DNA from: Chlorogloeopsis fritschii PCC 6912
Lineage (GTDB): Bacteria > Cyanobacteriota > Cyanobacteriia > Cyanobacteriales > Nostocaceae
Reading direction: 5' to 3'
NCBI RefSeq assembly: GCF_000317285.1
Contig: NZ_AJLN01000066.1
Location: 1-64,000 of the forward strand
Length of the DNA: 64,000 bases
Shown here: positions 1 through 8,909 of the stretch, in pieces
How positions within the stretch are numbered: the first letter of the stretch is position 1
Layout: each line of letters begins with the position of its first letter
The notes under the pieces: model-generated
Told to the model about the DNA's origin: nothing
The model's input: the letters and a program-made list of their open reading frames with translations, nothing else
Database searches by the model: none
Made by a program: the position numbers and the translations under genes

Positions 1-96
1 GCTACTTGCCGCCCTTTATTGGAAGTATAAGCTTGCCGTTGCGGCAAAGTTATGGGTAAAGTCACAAATGCCGTTTGATGATATGTAATTAAAAAA

Positions 97-464
97 TGGG
101 GGTGGAGGGACTTGAACCCTCACGACCTTTTACGGTCAACGGATTTTCATTCTCCCGCAGCTTTCGCCACTGCCTGATAGCTTCAACTATCTTAGGCTTT
201 GAGAATTGGACTCTCCCTTTACCCTCGACTATACGTTAGGGTAGCTCCCGTCGGGTCTCTGCACCTTCCAAACTTGCCTTTTGTTAGTAATCATTTGCGA
301 GATACAAATGACTAATGACAATTGACGAGTTTGGCTTGGCTCAGGATTGCCTTGTCTGTTACCAGATTTAGGTTTCCCTGAATTTGAGAGCGGACACTTA
401 AAGGATTTCTCCTTCAAGGCTCAATTACTTAAGTCCGTAGCGTCTACCATTCCGCCACACCCCC
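97..464 (-). tRNA. trnL-UAA: tRNA-Leu(UAA), interrupted by a group I intron
   Basis: Read on the minus strand, the 5' exon (464-431, 34 nt) starts GGGGGTGTGG and ends at the first base of the anticodon. The 3' exon (147-97, 51 nt) starts AAAATCCG and ends CCACCCCCA. The 7-bp acceptor stem GGGGGTG/CACCCCC, the anticodon arm ACGGA/TCCGT with loop CTTAAAA (anticodon TAA), the TTCAAGTCC T-loop and a leucine-type long variable arm are all visible, giving an 85-nt tRNA. CCA is not encoded beyond the discriminator A. The intron sits between U34 and A35, the classic cyanobacterial and plastid position. Confidence 0.96.
148..430 (-). ncRNA. Group I self-splicing intron of trnL-UAA
   Basis: This is the 283-nt insertion between the tRNA exons. 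It ends in the expected terminal G at 148, follows the U before the 5' splice site, and contains the conserved core around 225-275 (minus strand GCAGAGACCCGACGGGAGCT) that resembles the P7/R element of subgroup IC3 tRNA-Leu introns. A tandem-repeat-like stretch with the TGACTAATGAC motif lies near 300-325, in the region where Nostocales introns expand (P6b). I found no homing-endonuclease frame; the 62-codon reading frame inside it overlaps structured RNA and looks spurious. Confidence 0.92.
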
Positions 465-748
465 AAGTTGATTTGGGAGTCACTCTTAATTTGAGAAGGC
501 AGTAAATACCTCCTCGATCTATTCCAACATCATTTGTGTCATTTGCCAACTGGTAACCATAAAAAATTTTTCTGGATAACCGAACTTTTCTAAAAAAAGG
601 CAGAAAATTCACCTTTGCCTGCTCGCCAGATCAATCGTTAGGAGCAAAAGCAACCAACAGTACTTTCCTGGTGTTAGGCTTTCAGCCTATGATGGAAATG
701 AAAGATGCACCCGTTGGTTACTGCTGTATTAAACTCATGATGGAATCT

Positions 749-961
749 ATGATGGTACCGCTCCTGTACCTGATTTTGGCTGGAGCTTATCTATTAGTCA
801 TACCTGTGGCTGTGCTGTTCTACCTAAATACACGCTGGTATGTGGCTAGCTCCATAGAGCGTGCATTTATGTACTTTTTGGTATTTTTCTTTTTTCCAGG
901 TTTGTTAGTTCTGTCGCCGTTTGTAAATTTTCGACCCAAGCGGCGGCAAATTGAAGCTTAA
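749..961 (+). CDS. ndhL: NAD(P)H-quinone oxidoreductase subunit L
   Basis: This is a small hydrophobic subunit of the thylakoid NDH-1 complex, which serves cyclic electron flow and CO2 uptake in cyanobacteria. From the ATG at 749 the product is 70 residues, the usual NdhL length, with two membrane helices (about 4-24 and 38-60) and the family segments [12 protein letters not shown] and [16 protein letters not shown], ending in a basic RPKRRQIE tail. The frame stays open upstream to 671, but the extra 26 residues are not typical of NdhL, so I prefer the MMVPLLY start. No strong ribosome site is visible. It precedes DUF3007 and trpA, an arrangement I recall from other cyanobacteria. Confidence 0.9.
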   Translation: MMVPLLYLILAGAYLLVIPVAVLFYLNTRWYVASSIERAFMYFLVFFFFPGLLVLSPFVNFRPKRRQIEA

Positions 962-988
962 ATTTAAGATTGGTAGGTCATAAGACTT

Positions 989-1300
989 ATGCGACGCATT
1001 GACGCTATTGGAATTGGCTTGGGCGTTTTTAGCGCAGGTGGCTTGGTGTATTTACTCCTACAACTAGCAGGCTTAGATAGTTTGAATGCTGGTATCTGGA
1101 GTCAAGCCTTGCTAGTCGGTGGATTAGTTGGCTGGTTGCTAACATATCTTTTCCGGGCAGTTAGTCATAACATGACCTACCATAAACAACGCGAGCAGTA
1201 CGAAGAAGCTTACTTGCAAAAGCGCTTAGAAGAACTTTCTCCAGAAGAATTAGCAAAAATTCAAGCCGAAATAGAGCAGGAAGAACAACATAAGGTGTAA
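989..1300 (+). CDS. DUF3007 family membrane protein
   Basis: A 103-residue cyanobacterial protein of the DUF3007 family, function not established. It has two membrane helices (about 5-27 and 36-57) and a charged C-terminal tail (65-103) rich in Glu, Lys and Gln that is probably helical and cytoplasmic or stromal. It starts 27 bp after ndhL and ends 92 bp before trpA on the same strand. The proximity to ndhL makes a role near NDH-1 or in thylakoid assembly tempting, but nothing in the sequence proves it. Confidence 0.85.
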   Translation: MRRIDAIGIGLGVFSAGGLVYLLLQLAGLDSLNAGIWSQALLVGGLVGWLLTYLFRAVSHNMTYHKQREQYEEAYLQKRLEELSPEELAKIQAEIEQEEQHKV

Positions 1301-1305
1301 ATTGG

Positions 1306-1398
1306 TTATTTGTGATTTGTCCTTTGTCATTTGTCCTTTGCTCATGACTAATGACAAATGACTGATGACTAATTACTAATGACTAATTACTAATGACT
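1306..1398 (+). repeat. Short tandem repeats (TGACTAAT/ATTTGTC type) abutting trpA start
   Basis: The whole spacer between DUF3007 and trpA consists of degenerate 7- to 10-base repeats: TTTGTCCTTTGTCATTTG followed by runs of ACTAATGAC and ACTAATTACTAATGAC. The last unit, TAATGACT, contains the trpA ATG at 1393. This is the heptanucleotide short-tandem-repeat class long known from Nostocales. Confidence 0.85.
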
Positions 1399-2217
1399 GC
1401 GATTTCCGATTGCTTTGAAAACCTAGCGCATAAACGAGAGTGCGCTTTAATTCCCTTTATTACTGCTGGCGATCCAGATATAGAAACTACAGCAGAAGCT
1501 TTGCGAGTTTTGAATCACAGCGGTGCGGATATAATTGAACTTGGTGTTCCCTATTCCGATCCACTTGCTGATGGGCCTGTTATTCAAGCTGCTGCGACTC
1601 GCGCTTTGCAAAAGGGAACAACTTTAGATCAAGTGCTGGAAATGCTGAAAGCAACTTCTCCTAGCTTGCGAGTTTCCTCCGGAAAGGCTGCGCCAATACC
1701 GATTATTCTTTTTACCTACTATAACCCCATTCTCAATCGTGGCATTGATAAGTTTCTCCAGCAAGTTGCTGATGCTGGCGTAGCTGGATTAGTCGTGCCA
1801 GATTTACCTTTAGAAGAAGCTGCTAACTTACTCAAACCCGCTGCTGAAATTGGCATTGATGTCACTTTGTTGATAGCTCCTACCAGTTCCCCCGAACGAA
1901 TCGAAGCAATTGCTCGCGCCTCGCAAGGATTTATTTATTTGGTAAGCGTGACTGGTGTTACGGGTATGCGATCGCAAGTTGAAACACGAGTATCTGATTT
2001 ATTGCAAAAAATACGTAATTACACAGAAAAACCGATTGGGGTAGGTTTTGGAATTTCTCAAGCAGAACAAGCTCGTCAAGTTAAAGAGTGGGGAGCAGAT
2101 GCCGCAATTGTTGGCAGTGCTTTTGTAAAACGCCTGGCGGAAGGTACTCCACAGCAAGGTTTAAAGGCGATCGCTGAATTTTGTCAAACTCTTAAAAGCG
2201 CGATCGCAAACCCCTAA
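1393..2217 (+). CDS. trpA: Tryptophan synthase alpha chain
   Basis: Cleaves indole-3-glycerol phosphate to indole and glyceraldehyde-3-phosphate; the indole is channelled to TrpB. The product is 274 residues, a single TIM barrel. The catalytic residues fall at the textbook positions: Glu49 in [11 protein letters not shown] and Asp60 in PLADGP. The phosphate-binding segment IGVGFGIS is at about 216-223 and VGSAFV at about 236. No Shine-Dalgarno is visible because tandem repeats run into the start codon. trpB is not in the window, so the trp genes are dispersed, as usual in cyanobacteria. Confidence 0.97.
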   Translation: MTAISDCFENLAHKRECALIPFITAGDPDIETTAEALRVLNHSGADIIELGVPYSDPLADGPVIQAAATRALQKGTTLDQVLEMLKATSPSLRVSSGKAAPIPIILFTYYNPILNRGIDKFLQQVADAGVAGLVVPDLPLEEAANLLKPAAEIGIDVTLLIAPTSSPERIEAIARASQGFIYLVSVTGVTGMRSQVETRVSDLLQKIRNYTEKPIGVGFGISQAEQARQVKEWGADAAIVGSAFVKRLAEGTPQQGLKAIAEFCQTLKSAIANP

Positions 2218-2495
2218 GTAAACGCAAATGAGAATTTGAGCGAGACAAACTAGGAAGGTAGATTAAAATGTTTAAAAACGGAGTTTTTTTACCTTCCTTG
2301 GTAGACATTTTAAAAAATATGGTTTTGAATATATAAAGCAGATATCAAGCGGTAAAAAAGTAGGCTTTACTGCCAATCCGGATTTTGGTGTGATTGAAAG
2401 TACATTATTTTAGGATGTGAATTTTATGATTATGAGTGTTAGAGTGTATCGGTCACAAGCGATCGTAGTGGTTTCGCTGGATAGAGGTAAAGGCA

Positions 2496-3140
2496 ATGAG
2501 TGAGAGTATGGCGTTTATCGGCGGTGTCGCTGTGGCGGGGCTAGCAGCTATTTTGCTGTTAAAGGGAACTGGAAATCCCCTGCAGCAGCCAAATATCGCA
2601 GTTGCTCCACAATTGCCAACTACTATGATGCCTGGAGTGATACAGCAGCCACCAACATACAATCCTTACGCACCACAACCTGTTGCTCCAACACCTGCAA
2701 GTCCTAATCCTGATGAGCGTTTGGCAATGGAACGTCTCAAAATGGAAAATGAAGGGCTAAAGAAGGAAAACGAGCAACTCAAAAGTCAGATGCAGCAGTT
2801 CCAAGCCCAACTCCAACAAGCTTACAACTATCAATTGCAACTCAACGCCCAGCAAAACCAGAATGCAGCGTCACGATTGCAACAATCCGAAAACCCCTGG
2901 TGGTCTTCACCTATAGTATGGGCAGTGGGAGGTATGTCTTTAACTATCGGTGGAGGTATTGTTGTTGCTGGGGTACTGTCTTTGTTCTCTCCCAAACAGC
3001 GACATACTCGTACAGTCCAAGTTATTCATCCGTACAATGGTTCTGCAACACCGTTAGTTCCAGTGCGTCGAGCTGAGTTTCTGCCACCTCACACGGAAAC
3101 AAGGCGGGTAAATGCACCAGAATACGAAGACACTTACTAA
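2496..3140 (+). CDS. Hypothetical membrane protein with coiled coil
   Basis: I do not recognise this 214-residue protein. It begins with a hydrophobic helix (about 3-23), continues with a Pro/Gln/Ala-rich linker (27-70), a clear heptad-patterned coiled coil (about 74-122: ERLKMENEGLKKENEQLKSQ), a second membrane helix (about 137-165, rich in Gly) and a basic tail of about 45 residues. The ATG at 2496 has the purine-rich GAGGTAAAG about 6 bases upstream. The layout suggests a membrane-anchored scaffold or shape protein, but this is only inference. A 278-bp spacer separates it from trpA, so it probably has its own promoter. Confidence 0.65.
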   Translation: MSESMAFIGGVAVAGLAAILLLKGTGNPLQQPNIAVAPQLPTTMMPGVIQQPPTYNPYAPQPVAPTPASPNPDERLAMERLKMENEGLKKENEQLKSQMQQFQAQLQQAYNYQLQLNAQQNQNAASRLQQSENPWWSSPIVWAVGGMSLTIGGGIVVAGVLSLFSPKQRHTRTVQVIHPYNGSATPLVPVRRAEFLPPHTETRRVNAPEYEDTY

Positions 3141-3376
3141 AAGTTTTAAGCAGGACAAAGTATTTCCTACTGAACAACGCTTTCCCAATACACAGACGTG
3201 CGAAAAATAATTTTATCGTGCTTGTTTTTCATGTTTTTTATAGTAAAAAATATCTAATATTTAACTTAGTACTTGTTAATAAGCCCTTCATTAAATGAAC
3301 TAAATTAATCATTTTTTTTGATTTTTATAGTTGTTGCCATTCGAGGTTAAAAGTCCATTAACTAAGCTAGAAACAT

Positions 3377-3409
3377 AGATCCCCGACTTCTTTAAGAAGT
3401 CGGGGATCT
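3377..3409. terminator. Perfect palindrome between convergent genes
   Basis: A 16-bp perfect inverted repeat (AGATCCCCGACTTCTT, one-base centre, exact complement) lies between the ends of the coiled-coil gene (+) and the kinase gene (-). It is well placed as a bidirectional terminator. The same AGATCCCCGACTTCTT type is, as I recall, a common dispersed hairpin in Nostocales, so it may also be a mobile extragenic palindrome. Confidence 0.7.
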
Positions 3410-3428
3410 TACTCTTACTTTATTATCT

Positions 3429-5345
3429 TTACTGTTTACTTGACTCAGTAGTAGAAAGCTTGTCTTGAGAATTATTATTGGGCTTATTTACCTGAGGAAG
3501 CTTTTGTTTAGCAATATTTTCAGCAGCTTGCTTAAATAAAGGCTCTATTTTATTTCGCCAGTATTGAATATTTGGTAATTTTTCTGGATTATCTTTATAA
3601 GCTAAAACTTTATCCCATTCACCGCTATCTAATGCTTTATTAATCTCATTAAAGAACGCTTCTGACTTTTCCCAATCTTGCCGCCATTGGTTTAACATTT
3701 CTGTAGTTTCTTTTAAGCCAGAAGCATTTCTGGGAATGTTTTTTAACAGTTCAGCCGCACCTTGTAAATCTCCAGATTCATACTTTTTTCTAGCTTTTTC
3801 TAAAGTCTGAGTAGATGTTTCTCCTTGTGATTTTTCTGACTCCAATTTTGGAGAAGATGGTTCTAATCTTTCTGGAGACGAAGTTTGCCTATCCACAACA
3901 GATTTTGGTGGGGGAGTAGACAGAGAACCAATTAAGTCAACATCATCTAATGTTTTCACGGCAATGCCTTTATCGCGCAGGCAAGTAACCCATCCATCTT
4001 TATTTTTGATATGAACCTGCTCTATCCAAGCCCGCTCCGACTCTAGTTTCACTTCCACCCAACCGCGTTTTGTCCGTCTTCCCGTCACTTCTAACTTCTT
4101 GCCCTTGTTAACTTTTTGCACGATGTTATCACTAGCGATCGCACTCGGTTCTGAACGGATATTTGCTTGATTCGCTCCAACTACGGCTAAACAGGTGGGC
4201 GCTGTGATCATGTCATTACCTTCTGTCACATTTGCGGCAAAATTTTGGGCATTCTTAACTACCAAGGGAGCAATAGCAGCAGCACTACCTGCTAAAAATA
4301 CTAGAACAAACAGCTGCAATAAGTCAGGGCCATTAGAAGCCCTGGAAACCGAAGCAAGCGGCTTGGAGGCTGGTTCTGGTGGTGCTGGAGATGTATGATT
4401 GCCTGGTGCAAGGGCGATCGTTTTTTGCTGAGATTGGCGTGACGAGAAAGCAGTTGCCCCATAGCTGAGATTTTTGCGATACTCTCCAGTTTGAGAGCGG
4501 ATATCAATTGCCTGCAACGCTTCCAATGCTTCCTGAGCGCTTTGGTAGCGATCTTTAAAGTGATAGCGTACCATTTTGCTTAACACCGCAGCCAAATCTT
4601 GACTGATAGGCACTAAATGCTGCCAGAGAATTTCGCCTGTTTGGGGATCTTCTTGCATATCTACTGGCGCTATTCCAGTCAGTGCCTGAATGGCAATGAT
4701 ACCCAAAGCGTAGATATCACTATTGGGGCGGGGTTTGCCTTGCCCTTGTTCTGTGGGCATATAACCGGGAGTACCAATAGCTACCGTAGCCGAGAAATAC
4801 CCGGCGGCATTGAGAATTGATGTTTGGGTTGCGTATTCGGAAGGTGTACGCAATTTTTTCACAGCCCCAAAGTCTAATAAGACTAATTTTTTGTCTGAGG
4901 CACGACGGATAATATTGTCTGGCTTAATGTCGCGGTGAATTACACCATGACTGTGAACAAAATCTAAGATACTTAAAATTTCTGTTAACAAATCGATAAC
5001 TTCCCCTTCAGTCCAGTTTTCACTAGAAATCAGTTCATCACTAAGGGGATGTCCTTCGATAAATTCCTGCACCAAGTAAAATTCTTGATTTTCGTCAAAG
5101 TAAGCTAAAAGTCGGGGTATTTGGTCGTGGTTCCCCAGTTTTTCTAATGTTTCGGCTTCGCTTTCAAACAGGCGTTTGGCAGTATCAAACAACGAGGGCG
5201 CGGCGCTGATTGGTTTGAGGTGCTTAACCACACAGATCGGATTACCCGGACGTTTTGTATCCTGGGCAATATAGGTTTCACCAAATCCTCCTGTTGCCAG
5301 GACTTGCATAACTTGGTATCGGTGGTCTAGTAACTTGCCAATCAT
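3429..5345 (-). CDS. Membrane Ser/Thr protein kinase with bacterial SH3 domain
   Basis: A Hanks-type kinase of 638 residues. The kinase domain spans about 1-280: glycine loop ATGGFGETY (17-25), catalytic Lys41 in VVKHLK, HRD at 137-139 with IKPDN, DFG at 158-160, and the activation-segment end GTPGYMPTEQ (191-200). A Ser/Pro-rich linker is followed by one membrane helix (about 341-362), an SH3-like domain (about 383-450, motif NIRSEPSAIASDNI and a KGWVEVKL-like core) and a charged C-terminal region with helical repeats. The kinase is cytoplasmic and the SH3 part periplasmic, which could sense cell-wall material. Substrate unknown. Convergent with the upstream neighbour. Confidence 0.92.
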   Translation of the reverse strand: MIGKLLDHRYQVMQVLATGGFGETYIAQDTKRPGNPICVVKHLKPISAAPSLFDTAKRLFESEAETLEKLGNHDQIPRLLAYFDENQEFYLVQEFIEGHPLSDELISSENWTEGEVIDLLTEILSILDFVHSHGVIHRDIKPDNIIRRASDKKLVLLDFGAVKKLRTPSEYATQTSILNAAGYFSATVAIGTPGYMPTEQGQGKPRPNSDIYALGIIAIQALTGIAPVDMQEDPQTGEILWQHLVPISQDLAAVLSKMVRYHFKDRYQSAQEALEALQAIDIRSQTGEYRKNLSYGATAFSSRQSQQKTIALAPGNHTSPAPPEPASKPLASVSRASNGPDLLQLFVLVFLAGSAAAIAPLVVKNAQNFAANVTEGNDMITAPTCLAVVGANQANIRSEPSAIASDNIVQKVNKGKKLEVTGRRTKRGWVEVKLESERAWIEQVHIKNKDGWVTCLRDKGIAVKTLDDVDLIGSLSTPPPKSVVDRQTSSPERLEPSSPKLESEKSQGETSTQTLEKARKKYESGDLQGAAELLKNIPRNASGLKETTEMLNQWRQDWEKSEAFFNEINKALDSGEWDKVLAYKDNPEKLPNIQYWRNKIEPLFKQAAENIAKQKLPQVNKPNNNSQDKLSTTESSKQ

Positions 5346-5509
5346 ATTCCCTCCCCAGTATTAACACCCATTTTCTCAGGATGGTAATAAATATCTCCAA
5401 AATTTCCTCGATAAAATCCGCTATCTTGAGAAAAGATTTGGATGTAAAACGTAATTTTTTAGTCAATAAACATTGTTAATTTTGATTTCAATATCCTTTT
5501 TTAGTAACC

Positions 5510-6001
5510 ATGCCACCTAAAATAACAAATTCAGTCGCGTGGCAGCAGGCTGAACTCCTCATGCAACCTGCTTTCATTCGCGTTGTGGATAATATTCGCA
5601 AGTTGCTTGATGTATCTGCTTGGAAGGGTACTTACCAGGATGTACTGATTTGGCCCCCAAATACCAGCGATGAGACAAAAGCAGTTGTGACAAGACTTTT
5701 GCAAGAATTAGAAGCTGCCACTCCTGAGAAAGCAGCCGAAATTAGAGAGACTCTTGCCCGTCTACCAATGCCCCATCCAGGATATCATCTGTGTTTGCAG
5801 CGTCAAGAGCAACAAGTGAGCGTGGATTTGTGGGAATTGTGTTATCAAGTGTGTTTTCTTGATTACAATTCTTTGAGTGATAAACCTGTTGATATTGATA
5901 TTAGTTTAATCGATGAAATGGGTGATGTGGATTGGAATGCTTTGGAAGCTAAAACTAAAAGGTTAGTAGAACAAGTGTTTGCAAGTTTACCTCCAGAATA
6001 A
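5510..6001 (+). CDS. Conserved cyanobacterial protein of unknown function
   Basis: A 163-residue soluble acidic protein starting at ATG 5510, divergent from the kinase gene with a 164-bp spacer. I do not recognise a domain. Notable segments are an early helix (MQPAFIRVVDNIRKLLD), a WKGTYQDVLIWPP turn, and an acidic C-terminal half (DYNSLSDKPVDIDISLIDEM) ending in a helix. Composition and codon use look like the neighbours. A hairpin with a T-run follows the stop codon. It may be a small cyanobacterial core protein. Confidence 0.7.
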   Translation: MPPKITNSVAWQQAELLMQPAFIRVVDNIRKLLDVSAWKGTYQDVLIWPPNTSDETKAVVTRLLQELEAATPEKAAEIRETLARLPMPHPGYHLCLQRQEQQVSVDLWELCYQVCFLDYNSLSDKPVDIDISLIDEMGDVDWNALEAKTKRLVEQVFASLPPE

Positions 6002-6013
6002 CCCCACCCCTAG

Positions 6014-6046
6014 CCCCTTTCCACAAGTGGAGAGGGGAATATTTTT
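6014..6046 (+). terminator. Rho-independent-like terminator, repeat-derived
   Basis: The arms CCCCTTTCCAC (6014-6024) and GTGGAGAGGGG (6027-6037) pair with one mismatch around a two-base loop, followed by AATATTTTT, 13 bases after the stop of the 163-residue gene. The flanking CCCCACCCCTAG is typical of a dispersed repeat of Nostocales, so a mobile hairpin may have been recruited as the terminator. Confidence 0.65.
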
Positions 6047-6511
6047 ATCTACCACTAAGAACAACACAGACGCTGATGTGCTCTTGTCCGTCAAGCAAGA
6101 AATTTCACTACCAGAAGCCAAAGTCCGATCGCCCAGACTAGGTAAGATTTGTCGGACACCAAGAAAGGAGAAATAGAGCGATCGCTTTCTTATCTACAAT
6201 TTTCTGACTTTTTTCAACAACTAAGTCTGATTCTCTTTAAAAATTAATAACTCAGCACAACTTTCTAAAACTTAAATTAAAGAAAACTTTAACTTTTGAT
6301 TAAATTTATATTTTGGTTATAGTATTCTGGGACGCAGACTATTTTAGTAAGCGGAAAGTATAATTACTAGCGCAGTTAGATATAGTTTCTTACTAACTAG
6401 AGTATTTTTTCGGCAAGTTTAATATCTTAACACTTAATAACTTGAAAGCCGGATTTTTTTATATTTTAGCAATAATTGTTCACTTTTCACCTAAAGATTG
6501 CATAGGTAAAA
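6041..6511. other. Non-coding spacer upstream of the response regulator
   Basis: About 470 bases with no convincing gene. A short frame to 6176 ends in a basic stretch (PRLGKICRTPRKEK) but has no recognisable family and crosses the terminator hairpin. The rest is AT-rich and presumably carries the promoter of the response-regulator gene. One HIP1-like site lies near 6178. Confidence 0.5.
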
Positions 6512-6934
6512 ATGACAGCACAATTACTTAAAATACAGCAGCAATTGCAATTCCATAGAGGAAGGATCTTATTAATAGAAGATAATGATATTAACAGAAT
6601 GTTACTTAGTGATTATCTGAGTCACTTTAGATTTGAGGTTCAAGGCTTGGCAGGGGGAGCTGATTTTATTGCTACTATCAAGAGTTTTCAACCAGATTTG
6701 ATTTTATTAGACTTAAAATTACCTGATATTGATGGTTATTCTTTACTAGAAAGAATACAGCAGGAAGTAGGCATATCCCAGATACCAATTTTTATAGTTT
6801 CGGCATTTGCTTTTAAAGAAGATAGGGAACGAGCGATAAAATTAGGTGCTCGTCGCTACTTTATTAAGCCTGTAAACTTGAGTGAGTTAGTTTTGGCAAT
6901 CGAAGAAGAATTAGCTTGTCAGCTTTTACAGTGA
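6512..6934 (+). CDS. Single-domain response regulator (CheY-like)
   Basis: A 140-residue receiver domain and little else. The acidic pair is in LLIEDND (23-24), the phospho-acceptor is Asp67 in LLDLKLPDIDG, the switch Ser is in FIVSAFA (about 96) and the conserved Lys is in FIKPV (about 118). There is no output domain, so it signals by protein contact or phosphorelay. No histidine kinase is adjacent; the partner must be elsewhere, possibly one of the kinases in this window. Confidence 0.9.
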   Translation: MTAQLLKIQQQLQFHRGRILLIEDNDINRMLLSDYLSHFRFEVQGLAGGADFIATIKSFQPDLILLDLKLPDIDGYSLLERIQQEVGISQIPIFIVSAFAFKEDRERAIKLGARRYFIKPVNLSELVLAIEEELACQLLQ

Positions 6935-7031
6935 AATTGGTAATATCGGAAAAAGATAAAATCAATAAAATTTCATAGTAATTTTACTTAAAATAAATAT
7001 AGGTAAATTGTAAAGTTGCCAAACTTTGGTT

Positions 7032-8909
7032 GTGACAACATCTACTCAAACACTACCACTAGTTAAAGAACCAGAACGTCTAGAAAGTCGTCTAGCCGAA
7101 ATTCCGCCAGAACCTGGAATTTATATGATGCGAGACAGTAGCGATCGCATCATCTATATAGGTAAATCTCGGAAATTGCGATCGCGTGTTCGTTCTTATT
7201 TTCGAGAATCACAAAAACTCAGCGAACGTATCGCCACAATGGTAAGGCAGGTGACAGAGATTGAATTCATTGTCACCGATACTGAAGCGGAAGCCTTAGC
7301 CTTAGAAGCCAATCTGATCAAGCAACACCAACCGTATTTCAACGTGCTGCTGAAGGATGATAAAAAATATCCTTACGTTTGTATTACTTGGTCAGAAGAT
7401 TATCCCCGTATTTATATTACCCGTAAGCGCCAATTAGGTAAAGAAAAGGACAAGTATTACGGCCCTTATACTGATTCTCACTTACTGCGGGAGATATTGC
7501 GCTTGTGCAAGCGGATATTTCCTCTGCGACAGCGCCCTCAACCACTATTTAAAGACCGTCCCTGCTTAAATTACGATATAGGACGTTGTCCGGGTGTGTG
7601 TCAGTTGTTGATTTCCCCAGAAGAATACCGCAAAACTGTGCAAAAAGTGGCGATGGTATTTCAAGGGCGAAGCAGCGAGCTAATTGACATCTTGACAGAA
7701 CAAATGCACAAGCAAGCGGAGGCGCTCAACTTTGAAGCAGCAGCGCGGATTCGCGATCAAATTGCCGGGCTGAAGTCTTTAAATGCCGATCAAAAAGTTT
7801 CCCTACCAGACGATACGGTTTCTCGTGATGCGATCGCTCTAGCAGCGGATGCACAACACGCCTGCATTCAATTATTTCAAATTCGTGCCGGACAATTGGT
7901 AGGCAGACTTGCATTTATTGCGGATGCTCATGCCGAACCAGGAGCAATCTTACAACGCGTGTTGGAGGAACACTACCAAACTGCCGATGCGGTAGAAATT
8001 CCCACAGAAATTTTAGTGCAGCATGAATTGCCAGATACAGACATCCTGGCGGATGTGCTGACACAGCGTAAAGCCAGAAAAGTGACGATTCTAGCTCCCC
8101 AGCGACAAACCAAAGCAGAATTAATAGAAATGGTAGAGCGAAACGCTCAATATGAATTGCAAAGAATGCAAAAATTGGGCGATCGCAACCAACAAGCGAT
8201 GCAAGATTTAGCTGCCATTCTTGATTTACCCGACTTACCTCACCGCATTGAGGGTTATGATATCTCCCACATCCAAGGCTCAAATGCTGTAGCTTCCCAA
8301 GTCGTGTTTATCGACGGCATCAGTGCCAAGCAACACTACCGTCACTACAAAATTAAAAATCCCACAGTCACAACCGGGCACTCGGATGACTTTGCCAGTC
8401 TTGCTGAAGTTATCTCCCGCCGCTTTCGCAAGTATGCCGAAAATCCCCAACTGTCGCGAATTGGCAATCCTGACTGGCCCGATCTAATTATGATTGATGG
8501 TGGTAAAGGTCAGTTATCAGCAGTTGTAGCAGTCTTACAAGAGATGAATTTATTGGAAGACTTGCGCGTGATTAGTCTGGCAAAACGGCGAGAAGAAATT
8601 TTTCTACCGGGAGAATCAGAGCCGCTGTCAACAGAAGCAGAACAACCAGGAGTACAACTGTTGCGGAGATTGCGAGATGAGGCGCATCGGTTTGCTGTCA
8701 GTTTTCATCGCCAGCAACGCAGCGATAAATTGAAGCGATCGCGTTTAGATGAAATTCCTGGTTTAGGGCATTATCGCCAAAAGCAACTTTTGGGACATTT
8801 CCGCTCGGTTGATTATATTCGCCAAGCTACGCCCGCACAGATAGCTGAGGTTCCGGGAATTGGCTCGCGTTTAGCTCAAGAAATTTATGATTATTTTCAT
8901 CCTGCTTAA
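7032..8909 (+). CDS. uvrC: UvrABC excinuclease subunit C
   Basis: Makes the dual incisions in nucleotide excision repair. Domains in order: GIY-YIG nuclease (about 25-105: EPGIYMM and [14 protein letters not shown]), a cysteine cluster near 175-195 ([13 protein letters not shown]), UVR helix (about 215-250, binds UvrB), the RNase H-like nuclease domain with EGYDISH and MIDGGKGQ, and tandem HhH motifs at the C-terminus ([15 protein letters not shown] and [10 protein letters not shown]). Two non-ATG starts are possible, TTG 7026 and GTG 7032; I chose GTG because MTTSTQ matches the family start I remember. It stands alone, with 88% of the downstream kilobase non-coding. Confidence 0.96.
   Translation: MTTSTQTLPLVKEPERLESRLAEIPPEPGIYMMRDSSDRIIYIGKSRKLRSRVRSYFRESQKLSERIATMVRQVTEIEFIVTDTEAEALALEANLIKQHQPYFNVLLKDDKKYPYVCITWSEDYPRIYITRKRQLGKEKDKYYGPYTDSHLLREILRLCKRIFPLRQRPQPLFKDRPCLNYDIGRCPGVCQLLISPEEYRKTVQKVAMVFQGRSSELIDILTEQMHKQAEALNFEAAARIRDQIAGLKSLNADQKVSLPDDTVSRDAIALAADAQHACIQLFQIRAGQLVGRLAFIADAHAEPGAILQRVLEEHYQTADAVEIPTEILVQHELPDTDILADVLTQRKARKVTILAPQRQTKAELIEMVERNAQYELQRMQKLGDRNQQAMQDLAAILDLPDLPHRIEGYDISHIQGSNAVASQVVFIDGISAKQHYRHYKIKNPTVTTGHSDDFASLAEVISRRFRKYAENPQLSRIGNPDWPDLIMIDGGKGQLSAVVAVLQEMNLLEDLRVISLAKRREEIFLPGESEPLSTEAEQPGVQLLRRLRDEAHRFAVSFHRQQRSDKLKRSRLDEIPGLGHYRQKQLLGHFRSVDYIRQATPAQIAEVPGIGSRLAQEIYDYFHPA

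Noticed and set aside
1-96. TTGCCG/CGGCAA hairpin (near 33-47) as the trnL terminator
   Set aside because: No T-run follows on the minus strand and the stem is only six pairs.
229-417. A 62-codon minus-strand frame inside the tRNA-Leu intron as a homing endonuclease
   Set aside because: Too short, no LAGLIDADG, HNH or GIY-YIG motif, and it overlaps the conserved intron core.
671-748. N-terminal extension of NdhL from ATG 671
   Set aside because: The extra 26 residues are not typical of NdhL, whose usual length is reached from 749.
2252-2298. AGGAAGGTA/TACCTTCCT pair as the trpA terminator
   Set aside because: The T-run lies inside the loop rather than after the stem, so it does not have terminator form; left unannotated.
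5979-6176. Frame downstream of the 163-residue gene ending PRKEK
   Set aside because: It crosses a strong hairpin and its product resembles no known protein.
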